DNA of 64,000 nt from Flavobacterium sp. ENC (GTDB lineage Bacteria; Bacteroidota; Bacteroidia; Flavobacteriales; Flavobacteriaceae), in assembly GCF_020991415.1 (NCBI RefSeq), contig NZ_JAJMOY010000001.1, forward strand, positions 124,001-188,000, in the 5' to 3' direction. Made by a program: the position numbers and the translations under genes. Below the pieces are notes generated by a model. That model saw only the letters and a program-made list of their open reading frames with translations. It was not told the DNA's origin and did not search any database. Shown here in pieces: positions 34,784 through 42,374 of the stretch. Position 1 is the stretch's first letter. Every line of letters starts with the position of its first letter.

Positions 34784-35017
34784 TTTTATTTAGAGTTATA
34801 AGGTTACAAATTATAGAAAATGACAGAACGTTTTAACATTTGGCAGTTACAGAGCATAACTATCGGAATGTTTAATATATTGTAGTAAATGTAGAATATT
34901 TTTTGAAATATTTTAAGAGGAAAATTCAGTGGATAGAATTATTTAATATTCATGAATATTTTCTTAATCTAAAAAATAAATTTAGTCTTAAAGGGTCTTA
35001 TAGAAAATACAAATTTT
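34784..35017. other. AT-rich intergenic stretch upstream of the alpha-2-macroglobulin gene
   Basis: This stretch must hold the minus-strand promoter for the A2M-pbpC pair. I could not identify a convincing TAnnTTTG element (ATAATTTG at about 34809-34816, read on the minus strand, is the closest). No hairpin or open frame worth naming was found. Confidence 0.4.
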
Positions 35018-35650
35018 TTATAATTCTGTCCCAAGGCTTGATAATACGCTATCCAATTCGACAAAATGTTCTTTTGTATTTGCTGCATAAAATAATTGAT
35101 TAGTAGCCTGCAATACAATCACATCATCGTCATAATTACCATAAAAACATATTCCTTCAAGCCACTTCTTAAAGGAATATCCTTTATTTTTGAAGTTTTC
35201 ACTAATAAATTTTAATTCATGCTTTTCTAATTCATAAAATGTGTTTTTTGGAAATTCCAATCCGAAACCTGCCTGAAGAAAAGCCATTGCAGTAAAAAAA
35301 TCAGTTAAAGATTCTGTTTCCAGATACCATTGTTTTTCATCATAGGTCATGTAAACTGGCGGATTGTCTTTTAGTAAATCATCTTTGTGGATTCCCCAAA
35401 CACAAGCTTTTTGATTTTCAGAATAGAATATTAAGTAATCCGTATGCTTATAATATTGAAGACGTTCCGGTATAATTAATAAATCTTGCGTATGATTTAA
35501 ATTTTGAACTTTTCCTAATTCAGCATAGTAATCAACTAATATCCCGGGAAGTTTCCCAAAGATGTTTTTAACCGTTTGAATTTCATCATTACTAAAACCA
35601 TTACTTTCTGTAATATGAAATAGTTTTTTTATTATTGAAAAATCTGCCAT
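35018..35650 (-). CDS. SMI1/KNR4 (SUKH)-like protein, orphan
   Basis: The start at 35650 (MADFSIIKKLFHITESNG) gives 210 residues. The N-terminus (IFGKLPGILVDYYAELGKVQ, a helix then strand near residues 28-48) and the later strands with FYSENQKACVWGI look like the SUKH/SMI1-KNR4 superfamily. Many members are immunity proteins against contact-dependent or polymorphic toxins. No toxin, Rhs, VgrG or LXG gene is near, so here it is an orphan of unknown role. It lies about 16 bases downstream of tadA on the same strand. The fold call is by pattern only and is uncertain. Confidence 0.5.
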   Translation of the reverse strand: MADFSIIKKLFHITESNGFSNDEIQTVKNIFGKLPGILVDYYAELGKVQNLNHTQDLLIIPERLQYYKHTDYLIFYSENQKACVWGIHKDDLLKDNPPVYMTYDEKQWYLETESLTDFFTAMAFLQAGFGLEFPKNTFYELEKHELKFISENFKNKGYSFKKWLEGICFYGNYDDDVIVLQATNQLFYAANTKEHFVELDSVLSSLGTEL

Positions 35651-35665
35651 ACTATTCAATGTGAT

Positions 35666-36109
35666 TTATTTACGTCGCTCCACAAAAAAACGTTTCATCA
35701 AATCGGCCGCTTCATTGGCCATAATTCCGGAAACTACGGTAGTCTTGGGGTGTAATTTGGTTCCCATTGTCATGAAACCGCGTTGTTCATCGCGGGCACC
35801 AAATACAATTTTCGAAATCTGGCTCCAGTACAAAGCTCCGGCACACATCTGGCAAGGTTCGAGTGTGACATATAACGTACAATCCTTAAGGTATTTTCCG
35901 CCTAAGAAATTTGCTGCTGCAGTAATCGCCTGCATTTCGGCATGGGCCGTAACATCATTTAATAACTCGGTGAGATTGTGACTTCTGGCAATCACTTTAT
36001 CGGCAACGACAATTATGGCTCCAACAGGAATTTCGCCTTTATCAAAAGCCATTTCAGCTTCCTGCAAAGCTTTTTTCATAAAGTATTCGTCGGTGAAAGG
36101 ATTTATCAT
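35666..36109 (-). CDS. tadA: tRNA adenosine(34) deaminase
   Basis: I place the start at 36109 (MINPFTDEYFMKKALQEAEM), which gives 147 residues. The longer frame to 36235 begins at TTG in non-homologous sequence. The zinc and catalytic motifs of the cytidine-deaminase fold are present: TAHAEMQAI (His ligand and proton-shuttling Glu) and LEPCQMCAG (two Cys ligands). TadA converts A34 to inosine in tRNA-Arg(ACG) and is usually essential. A broader nucleoside deaminase (guanine deaminase-like) cannot be fully excluded, but length and motifs favour TadA. Confidence 0.88.
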   Translation of the reverse strand: MINPFTDEYFMKKALQEAEMAFDKGEIPVGAIIVVADKVIARSHNLTELLNDVTAHAEMQAITAAANFLGGKYLKDCTLYVTLEPCQMCAGALYWSQISKIVFGARDEQRGFMTMGTKLHPKTTVVSGIMANEAADLMKRFFVERRK

Positions 36110-36224
36110 AGTTGCAAAAATAAGGTTTTTGAAATAATTTTCATTAGCTAAACATACGAGAACACACGAATTGTTTCTACACTCACAACTGCCAATTTTA
36201 CTTCGTGCGGCATTTTTTAAATTT

Positions 36225-36278
36225 AATCGCCTCAAATATTGAGCTTTTTTGAGGCAATTAACCGAAATAATCGCCTCA
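36225..36278. promoter_or_regulatory. Three copies of a GCCTCA motif between tadA and the TonB-domain gene
   Basis: AATCGCCTCA occurs at 36225-36234 and 36269-36278 in the same orientation, with an inverted near-copy (TTGAGGCAATT) at 36249-36259. The middle copy can pair with either neighbour, so the block could be an operator cluster or a pair of alternative hairpins in the divergent gap. Confidence 0.35.
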
Positions 36279-36385
36279 TTTTATGTAAACTGCTATTTAT
36301 GAAATCTACGAAAGAATCTATATCGTTGAAAAGTTCATTTTTAATTTATATTTTTTATTACATTTAAACACTGATATTTCAAATA

Positions 36386-37252
36386 ATGGATACAAAACAT
36401 ACAATCACCATTCCGGAACCCTGCAACGAAAACTGGGATAAAATGACTCCAAAAGACAATGGGAGATTTTGTTTGAGCTGCGCAAAAACTGTTGTTGATT
36501 TTACAAAAATGCTTCCGGATGAAATTCAGCATTATTTTATTTCAAACTCAAACAAAAGTATTTGTGGCAGATTTAAAAACACGCAATTAGACACAATATC
36601 GATTCAGATTCCAAGTCGTGTTTTATATACTCAGACATCCTATTATAAAATGTTTGTACTCGCCTTGTTTATTTCGATGGGAACTACTTTGTTTAGTTGT
36701 GCCGATAAAGACGGCAATAAGAAAAAAATCAACAAGGTAGAAGTCGTTGATAAAGAAGAAACTCCCGAAAACCATGTAACGGTTGGAATAACATTACCTC
36801 CCAAGGGCTCTTCAGAACAAACTCTTCCGCCACCACCGCCAAAAGCAGATCAGGTAAAATTTGTAAAACCAGTAACTAAAGATTGTACCAAACCGGTTAA
36901 AAATAAAGTAAAATCCTCAAATGAAGGTCAGGAAGAGGAATCTGCATTTGTAACTGGTGCGGTAATGCAAACCAATGCGGAATTCCCTGGGGGTATTGAA
37001 CAATTTTATAATTTTTTCGGAAAAGAATTTAAAAATCCAGAAAACGTAAATGCTGCAAACAACAAATTCAGGATTTCTTTTGCCGTTGAAAAAGATGGCT
37101 CTTTAAGTTATCTTGAATCCACACCCGGTATTGACCAAACTATAGAAAAGGAAGTGATCCGGGTTTTAAAATTATGTCCAAAATGGCAGCCGGGAGAATC
37201 AAATGGAAAAAAAATAAAAATGCAATATTCTTTACCAATAACGCTGCAATAA
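36386..37252 (+). CDS. TonB C-terminal-domain protein with N-terminal Cys-rich domain
   Basis: The 288-residue protein begins with a compact cytoplasmic-looking domain. It carries PEPCNENWDKMTPKDNGRFC, then CxxC-like spacing (FCLSCAKT) and a later SICGRF, which suggests a small metal-binding knuckle of four or more cysteines. One hydrophobic segment follows (about residues 93-110, KMFVLALFISMGTTLFSC), then a Pro-rich region (LPPPPPKA) and a C-terminal TonB-like domain (FPGGIEQFYNFFGKEF to the end). TonB-like proteins span the periplasm and move energy to outer-membrane receptors. Genes of this layout recur in flavobacteria, but the partner receptor is not encoded here. Confidence 0.75.
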   Translation: MDTKHTITIPEPCNENWDKMTPKDNGRFCLSCAKTVVDFTKMLPDEIQHYFISNSNKSICGRFKNTQLDTISIQIPSRVLYTQTSYYKMFVLALFISMGTTLFSCADKDGNKKKINKVEVVDKEETPENHVTVGITLPPKGSSEQTLPPPPPKADQVKFVKPVTKDCTKPVKNKVKSSNEGQEEESAFVTGAVMQTNAEFPGGIEQFYNFFGKEFKNPENVNAANNKFRISFAVEKDGSLSYLESTPGIDQTIEKEVIRVLKLCPKWQPGESNGKKIKMQYSLPITLQ

Positions 37253-37296
37253 ACATTCTGCTAAATAGCCGGGCTCTAAAATTAAATTTAAAACCG

Positions 37297-37304
37297 TAAA
37301 TTTG
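37297..37304 (+). promoter_or_regulatory. dxs: -7 element for dxs
   Basis: TAAATTTG lies 15 bases before the dxs start, so the leader would be very short. It fits TAnnTTTG, but the -33 element is unclear. Confidence 0.45.
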
Positions 37305-37318
37305 TTTTTTATAAAAAA

Positions 37319-39100
37319 ATGAAAAGCAATTTACTCTCCAACATAAGCAATCCGGCCGATTTACGTTTACTTGACGAAACGCAGCTACCACAATTGGCAA
37401 AAGAATTACGCGATTTTATCATTGCTATTGTTTCGGTAAAAGAAGGACATTTGGGCGCGAGTTTAGGAGTTGTAGAACTCACAATTGCTTTGCATTATGT
37501 TTTTGATACCCCCGATGATTTACTGGTTTGGGACGTCGGTCATCAGGCTTACGGCCACAAAATCCTGACCGAAAGGCGAGAAAATTTCGATACGAACCGG
37601 CAACTCGGCGGTATTTCCGGTTTCCCGAAAAGAAGCGAAAGTGTGTATGATACTTTTGGCGTCGGGCACTCCTCTACTTCTATTTCTGCCGCTTTGGGAA
37701 TGGCGATTGCCTCTCAGCTAAAAGGCGAAACCAATAAACAGCATATTGCCGTTATAGGCGATGCTTCTATCGCCTCCGGAATGGCTTTTGAAGGCCTGAA
37801 TCATGCCGGAGTTACCGATGCGAATTTGCTGGTCATCCTTAACGATAATGCCATTGGTATTGATCCGAGTGTGGGTGCGCTAAAAAAATACCTTACCGCT
37901 GTAAAAGAAGGAAAGAATCCGAAGAAGAACAACATGATCAAATCTTTGAATTTTGATTATTCAGGTCCTATTGATGGTCATGATCTTCCAACTTTAATTA
38001 AAGAATTAAATCGTTTAAAAAATATAAAAGGCCCTAAATTTCTTCATATTGTCACCACAAAAGGAAAGGGACTGCAACAGGCGGAAGAAAATCAGGTAAA
38101 ATATCATGCACCAGGAAAATTTGATGCTTCGACAGGAGAAATCCATTTGAAATCTGAAGAAAATTTACCGCCTAAATATCAGGATGTTTTTGGTTTAACG
38201 ATTTTAGATTTAGCCAGAAAGAATGAAAAAATCATCGGAATCACCCCCGCTATGCCATCAGGAAGTTCCCTGAAGTTTATGATGGACGAAATTCCGGAAC
38301 GCGCTTTTGACGTTGGAATTGCTGAACAGCATGCGGTAACGCTTGCGGCCGGAATGGCGACTCAGGGCATGATCGTTTATTGCAACATTTATTCCACGTT
38401 TTTACAGCGTGCTTATGATCAGGTCATTCATGATGTGGCATTGCAGAACTTACCCGTAATTTTCTGCCTCGACCGTGCGGGTCTGGTGGGCGAAGACGGG
38501 GCAACCCATCACGGTGTTTATGACATTGCGTATTTGCGATGCATCCCGAACCTGATAATTTACGCTCCGATCAATGAAATTGCATTGCAAAATATACTTT
38601 ATACCGCACAATCAGGCTTAGATCATCCGATTGCGATCCGATATCCGAGAGGAAGAGGGGTGCTTCCAGGGTGGGAAGTAGAAAATTTCGGACAATATGA
38701 AAATGTTAAAATTGGACAGGCAAATTGCCTGAAAAAAGGAACAAAAACAGCTGTTTTATCTACCGGAACTATTGGAAATAATGTGATCGATGCCTTAAAC
38801 GAATGTTCGAATGCCGATGCCATTGCCCATTACGATTTTCCGTTTATCAAACCACTGGATATCAATTTATTAAAAGAAATATTCACCACTTTCGACACCA
38901 TTTTTACTATCGAAGACGGAACCATAAACGGCGGTTTTGGAAGCTCCATTTTAGAATTTGCAGCTTCAAATAACTTCAGCAATCCGGTGAAAATTTTAGG
39001 CGTTCCTGACACGTTTATTGAGCATGGAACTGTCCTGCAGTTACAACAATTGTGCAAAATTGACGTTAAAAATTTATCAAAACTTTTTTCAAACCATTGA
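37319..39100 (+). CDS. dxs: 1-deoxy-D-xylulose-5-phosphate synthase
   Basis: DXS condenses pyruvate and glyceraldehyde-3-phosphate in a thiamine-diphosphate reaction, the first step of the MEP isoprenoid pathway. The 593-residue protein shows the ThDP-binding GDASIASGMAFEGLNH...NDN motif and the transketolase pyrimidine-domain segment DVGIAEQHAVTLAAGMA. It also has the C-terminal DXS signature (YDQVIHDVALQNLPV, then HHGVYDIAYLRCIPN). The conserved GHQAYGHKILTERR is near residue 80. The GDG of most ThDP enzymes appears here as GDA, which is common in DXS. A DUF3078 gene follows on the same strand, 46 bases downstream. Confidence 0.95.
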   Translation: MKSNLLSNISNPADLRLLDETQLPQLAKELRDFIIAIVSVKEGHLGASLGVVELTIALHYVFDTPDDLLVWDVGHQAYGHKILTERRENFDTNRQLGGISGFPKRSESVYDTFGVGHSSTSISAALGMAIASQLKGETNKQHIAVIGDASIASGMAFEGLNHAGVTDANLLVILNDNAIGIDPSVGALKKYLTAVKEGKNPKKNNMIKSLNFDYSGPIDGHDLPTLIKELNRLKNIKGPKFLHIVTTKGKGLQQAEENQVKYHAPGKFDASTGEIHLKSEENLPPKYQDVFGLTILDLARKNEKIIGITPAMPSGSSLKFMMDEIPERAFDVGIAEQHAVTLAAGMATQGMIVYCNIYSTFLQRAYDQVIHDVALQNLPVIFCLDRAGLVGEDGATHHGVYDIAYLRCIPNLIIYAPINEIALQNILYTAQSGLDHPIAIRYPRGRGVLPGWEVENFGQYENVKIGQANCLKKGTKTAVLSTGTIGNNVIDALNECSNADAIAHYDFPFIKPLDINLLKEIFTTFDTIFTIEDGTINGGFGSSILEFAASNNFSNPVKILGVPDTFIEHGTVLQLQQLCKIDVKNLSKLFSNH

Positions 39101-39146
39101 AAAGAATTATTTTGCAAAGCCAAAAAAAAATAAAAATTCAAGCCTA

Positions 39147-40151
39147 ATGAAATTATTTCGATTTACCCTTTTACTATTCCTTTTTACTTTTGCCACCACT
39201 ATTTCTGCTCAAAGTATTATTAAAACCACTTTAGAACCCAATCAGGAGCCTGAGGCGCCTTCGAACTGGACCAAAAAAAATCAGCTTGGTTTTGACATCT
39301 CCGAAATTGCTTTTGTCAACTGGAGTGCGGGGGGAACAAGTTCTATTTCAGGTTTGTTTAAAGGAGAATTCGCAAGGACGTATGTAAAAGGAAATCACAA
39401 ATGGTTTAACGAATTAATTGTTAAGTACGGCTTGAATAAGCAAGATGGTACGGAACTTAGAAAAACAGACGACGCCCTTATTTTCAACTCCACTTACGGT
39501 TTCAGAAAAGACACGACATCCAACTGGTATTATTCTGCCAAATATAATTTCAGCACTCAGTTTACGGACGGTTACAATTATCCGAACAGGGATATTGCCA
39601 TATCGAGACCCTTTGCACCGGCATATATCTTTTTAGGAGCCGGAGCTGAGAATTCAAATAAAGCCAAAAACAGGACTTTCTATTTCTCTCCAATCACTTT
39701 AAAGACTACTTTGGTTTTAGACCAGTATTTAGCAGACCAGGGAGCATTTGGTGTTAAAAAAGCCGTTTACGCTCCGGATCCTCTTGATCCTGCGAACAAT
39801 ATTTTAATCGAGCAGGGACAAAAAGTAAAAGCGGAGTTTGGTATTTTGCTTACCGCTTATATGAAAAATGAAATTTTCAAAAACATTTTCTACGAAAACA
39901 GACTGAGTTTATATACCGATTACCTGAACCGGTTTGGAAACGTCGATGTAGATTACGACACACGTCTTGATCTTGTTGTCAATGCGTATGTCAAAGCAAA
40001 TATTGGAATTCATTTGGTGTACGACGATGACATTAAGACTAAAAAAGATGTCGTTGACCCGACAACCGGAGCAACCAGCCAGGTAAACGACGGGCCAAGA
40101 GCGCAGCTGAGACAAGTTTTAGGTGTGGGTCTTGTGTATGCTTTTCAATAA
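39147..40151 (+). CDS. DUF3078 family secreted/outer-membrane protein
   Basis: I place the start at 39147 (MKLFRFTLLLFLFTFATTISAQ), because the longer frame overlaps dxs and lacks a signal peptide. The 334-residue product is mostly beta strand and matches DUF3078 in its N-terminal stretch NQLGFDISEIAFVNWSAGG. Members are probably outer-membrane beta barrels of unknown function found in Bacteroidota. The alternating polar and hydrophobic strands near the end (NRFGNVDVDYDTRLDLVV, GIHLVYDDDI, GVGLVYAF with terminal aromatic) support a barrel. The stop codon is one base from the convergent dgt stop. Confidence 0.85.
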   Translation: MKLFRFTLLLFLFTFATTISAQSIIKTTLEPNQEPEAPSNWTKKNQLGFDISEIAFVNWSAGGTSSISGLFKGEFARTYVKGNHKWFNELIVKYGLNKQDGTELRKTDDALIFNSTYGFRKDTTSNWYYSAKYNFSTQFTDGYNYPNRDIAISRPFAPAYIFLGAGAENSNKAKNRTFYFSPITLKTTLVLDQYLADQGAFGVKKAVYAPDPLDPANNILIEQGQKVKAEFGILLTAYMKNEIFKNIFYENRLSLYTDYLNRFGNVDVDYDTRLDLVVNAYVKANIGIHLVYDDDIKTKKDVVDPTTGATSQVNDGPRAQLRQVLGVGLVYAFQ

Positions 40152-40152
40152 A

Positions 40153-41499
40153 TTAATTCGGTTTTCTGCCGTTAATCATTTCGAATAATTCCAACGCATT
40201 CCCATCTGTCAGAAGGGAAACATAATGACAGATATGAAGCAAACGCTCGTATAAATTTGTTTTCTCCAAATGGTGCTTTTCCGGCAGCATTTTTAGAAGC
40301 AATTTATCATAATTGGATGCTTTTCCTTCATATTTGTTATTGAAAGCGGTAATGAATTTATCCAGTAAAGTCTGGATGATCTGGTAACCGACAATTTCTT
40401 TCTCGATCACTTCACGGCTCTGGTAGATTTTTTCAACACTTAATTTGATAATATCATCCATTTGGGCTTTGTATTTGCTTTTATCTGTTAAAGCAAAGGG
40501 AAATTTTCCGGCCAGGATTGCTTCTTCGTTTTCGATAAAAACATCAACAGCATCATTAATTAAGGCACCAATTGCTAAGGCACGCAAATAGCTGATTCGG
40601 TCTTCTTTGGTTTCCAGCAATTTATATTTGGCTACACCAATATTGTCTTTTACGAGTTTTATTAAATATTCCAAGGCATAATCTTCTGACACCAGACCCA
40701 GATTGATTCCGTCTTCAAAATCTATGATCGTGTAGCAGATATCATCGGCTGCTTCTACCAGATAGGCCAAAGGATGTCTTTCAAAACCGATATCATCTCC
40801 GGATTTATTGGCGATCATTCCCATGTCTTTCGCTACTTCTTCAAAAAAGGCTTTATCCGTCTGGAAGAAACCATATTTTTTATCGGCAATATTCTGAGTG
40901 GGCTTTTTAGGTAAACTTTCTTTCGGATATTTCATAAAAGCGCCCAGAGTTGCATACGAAATCCTTAAACCGCCTTCAATTCCCGGACGGCTCGCTGTAA
41001 GGACTGAAAATCCGTTGGCGTTTCCTTCAAAATCGATTAAATCCTGCCACTGTTTGTCGGTCAGTTCTTTTTTATACTGCTTTCCGTTTCCTATCGAAAA
41101 ATATTCTCCGATCGCTTTCTCGCCTGAATGTCCGAAAGGCGGGTTTCCGATATCATGCGCCAAAGATGCAGCGGCTACGATGGCTCCAAAATCATTCATA
41201 TGATACCCATGAACTTCTTTGAGGTACGGATATTTTTCGATGATTTTTTTCCCAACCAGACGCCCCAGGGAACGCCCAACCACCGACACTTCTAAACTGT
41301 GGGTCAGTCTTGTATGCACAAAATCTGTTTTGGAAAGCGGAATGACCTGCGTTTTATCCTGCAATGATCTAAAGGCGGACGAAAAGATAATACGGTCATA
41401 ATCTACCTCAAAACCCAATCGGGTATCGTCTTGCTCTATACGTAATCTTTTGCCGGTGTCGCCTTGCTTTTTAAGAGATAAAAGTTGTTCCCAGTTCAT
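40153..41499 (-). CDS. dgt: Deoxyguanosinetriphosphate triphosphohydrolase (dNTPase)
   Basis: The start at 41499 (MNWEQLLSLKKQGD) gives 448 residues; a TTG two codons earlier is less likely. This HD-domain enzyme splits dGTP and other dNTPs into deoxynucleoside and triphosphate, and so controls dNTP pools. The metal-binding HD signature LAHDIGNPPFGHSGEKAI and the leading LTHSLEV are intact, followed by a second HD-domain Asp in LVEAADDICYTIID. It is convergent with the DUF3078 gene and lacks a separate terminator. Confidence 0.93.
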   Translation of the reverse strand: MNWEQLLSLKKQGDTGKRLRIEQDDTRLGFEVDYDRIIFSSAFRSLQDKTQVIPLSKTDFVHTRLTHSLEVSVVGRSLGRLVGKKIIEKYPYLKEVHGYHMNDFGAIVAAASLAHDIGNPPFGHSGEKAIGEYFSIGNGKQYKKELTDKQWQDLIDFEGNANGFSVLTASRPGIEGGLRISYATLGAFMKYPKESLPKKPTQNIADKKYGFFQTDKAFFEEVAKDMGMIANKSGDDIGFERHPLAYLVEAADDICYTIIDFEDGINLGLVSEDYALEYLIKLVKDNIGVAKYKLLETKEDRISYLRALAIGALINDAVDVFIENEEAILAGKFPFALTDKSKYKAQMDDIIKLSVEKIYQSREVIEKEIVGYQIIQTLLDKFITAFNNKYEGKASNYDKLLLKMLPEKHHLEKTNLYERLLHICHYVSLLTDGNALELFEMINGRKPN

Positions 41500-41507
41500 T
41501 TTCAATT

Positions 41508-41695
41508 TTAGATTTCAGATTATTGAGTTTAGATTTTTGATCTAAACACCAAAAATACGTTTTATTTTAGGACAATGCTGAATAAAAATAGGCCACCGAT
41601 TAATTTGATTTAAAAAATTAAATGCTTTTGTCGCCACGAATTTCACGAATTAATTAAACACATTGATTTTCGGTAATTAGCGAAATTCGTGGCGA
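41508..41695. repeat. Intergenic repeats: ATTTTAGATTTC words and an inverted CGCCACGAATTTC pair
   Basis: The words TTTAGATTTCAG, GAGTTTAGATTTTTG lie at 41508-41545. TCGCCACGAATTTC at 41631-41644 is exactly inverted at 41682-41695 and can form a long-looped hairpin. The CACGAATT word also appears in the tandem array at 56300-56676. Confidence 0.6.
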
Positions 41696-41756
41696 TAAAA
41701 CCGAAACACCAATTATAAAAAATCATTATAATCTGCGTAATCTGTGGCAAAAAATA

Positions 41757-42218
41757 TTAAAACTCTAATGCTGTACTATGTTTGATTTCGCCCATTACAA
41801 AAATACTGTTGGTGTTTCCGATATTTTCGATGGTCGATAATTTATTCATGACAAAATCCTGATAACTAGTCATATCCTGCACTAAAATCTTCAGCATAAA
41901 ATCATAATCCCCGGCAATATTATAACATTCAATAATTTCGGGAAGTGCCACAATATCTTTTACAAAATTGCTTCCGACATTTTTTGCATGCTCTTTTAAA
42001 CGGACATTACAAAAAACGGTCATACCGCGGTTCATTTTTTTCTTGTCCAAAAGTGCCACGTATTTGGTAATGTAGCCGTCGCGTTCCAGTCTTTTGATAC
42101 GTTCATAAACCGGCGTAACGGTCAGGAATAATTTGGCAGCAAGGTCTTTTGTGTTGATATTGGAGTTCTCCTGAAGGTACTTCAGGATTTGCAAATCGGT
42201 TTTGTCCAGGTTTTCCAT
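41757..42218 (-). CDS. Lrp/AsnC-family transcriptional regulator
   Basis: The 153-residue protein has an N-terminal winged HTH (DKTDLQILKYLQENSNINTK and VTPVYERIKRLERDG) and a C-terminal RAM/ACT-like effector domain. It includes ECYNIAGDYDFMLKILV, typical of amino-acid-responsive Lrp proteins. It is divergent from metE, with 156 bases between the start codons, so autoregulation and control of metE are both plausible. The palindrome TTCAGTA-N5-TACTGAA (42351-42369) at the metE promoter is a candidate binding site. The ligand is not known; methionine would be a logical guess. Confidence 0.92.
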   Translation of the reverse strand: MENLDKTDLQILKYLQENSNINTKDLAAKLFLTVTPVYERIKRLERDGYITKYVALLDKKKMNRGMTVFCNVRLKEHAKNVGSNFVKDIVALPEIIECYNIAGDYDFMLKILVQDMTSYQDFVMNKLSTIENIGNTNSIFVMGEIKHSTALEF

Positions 42219-42342
42219 AGTAATTTTTACGGCTAAAAGTTCTTTTTAAACCATTCGTCAGTAATATAATCTTTTAAATCATTCTTTTTAAACACAATTC
42301 ACTGAAATAAAAGCCAAATTTAAGTATTATAATCTAATACAA

Positions 42343-42369
42343 TACATTTGTTCAGTAAAAAATACTGAA
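42343..42369 (+). promoter_or_regulatory. metE: metE promoter with overlapping palindrome
   Basis: TACATTTG at 42343-42350 matches the -7 consensus. Immediately after it comes the perfect palindrome TTCAGTA-AAAAA-TACTGAA (42351-42369), which covers the predicted transcription start and ends 5 bases before the ATG. Repressor binding here would block initiation. The divergent Lrp gene is an obvious candidate, but this is inference. Confidence 0.65.
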
Positions 42370-42374
42370 TCAAA

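Noticed and set aside
39018..39146. Extended start of the DUF3078 protein within dxs
   Set aside because: It overlaps the dxs 3' end and lacks a signal peptide, while the later ATG begins a clear one.
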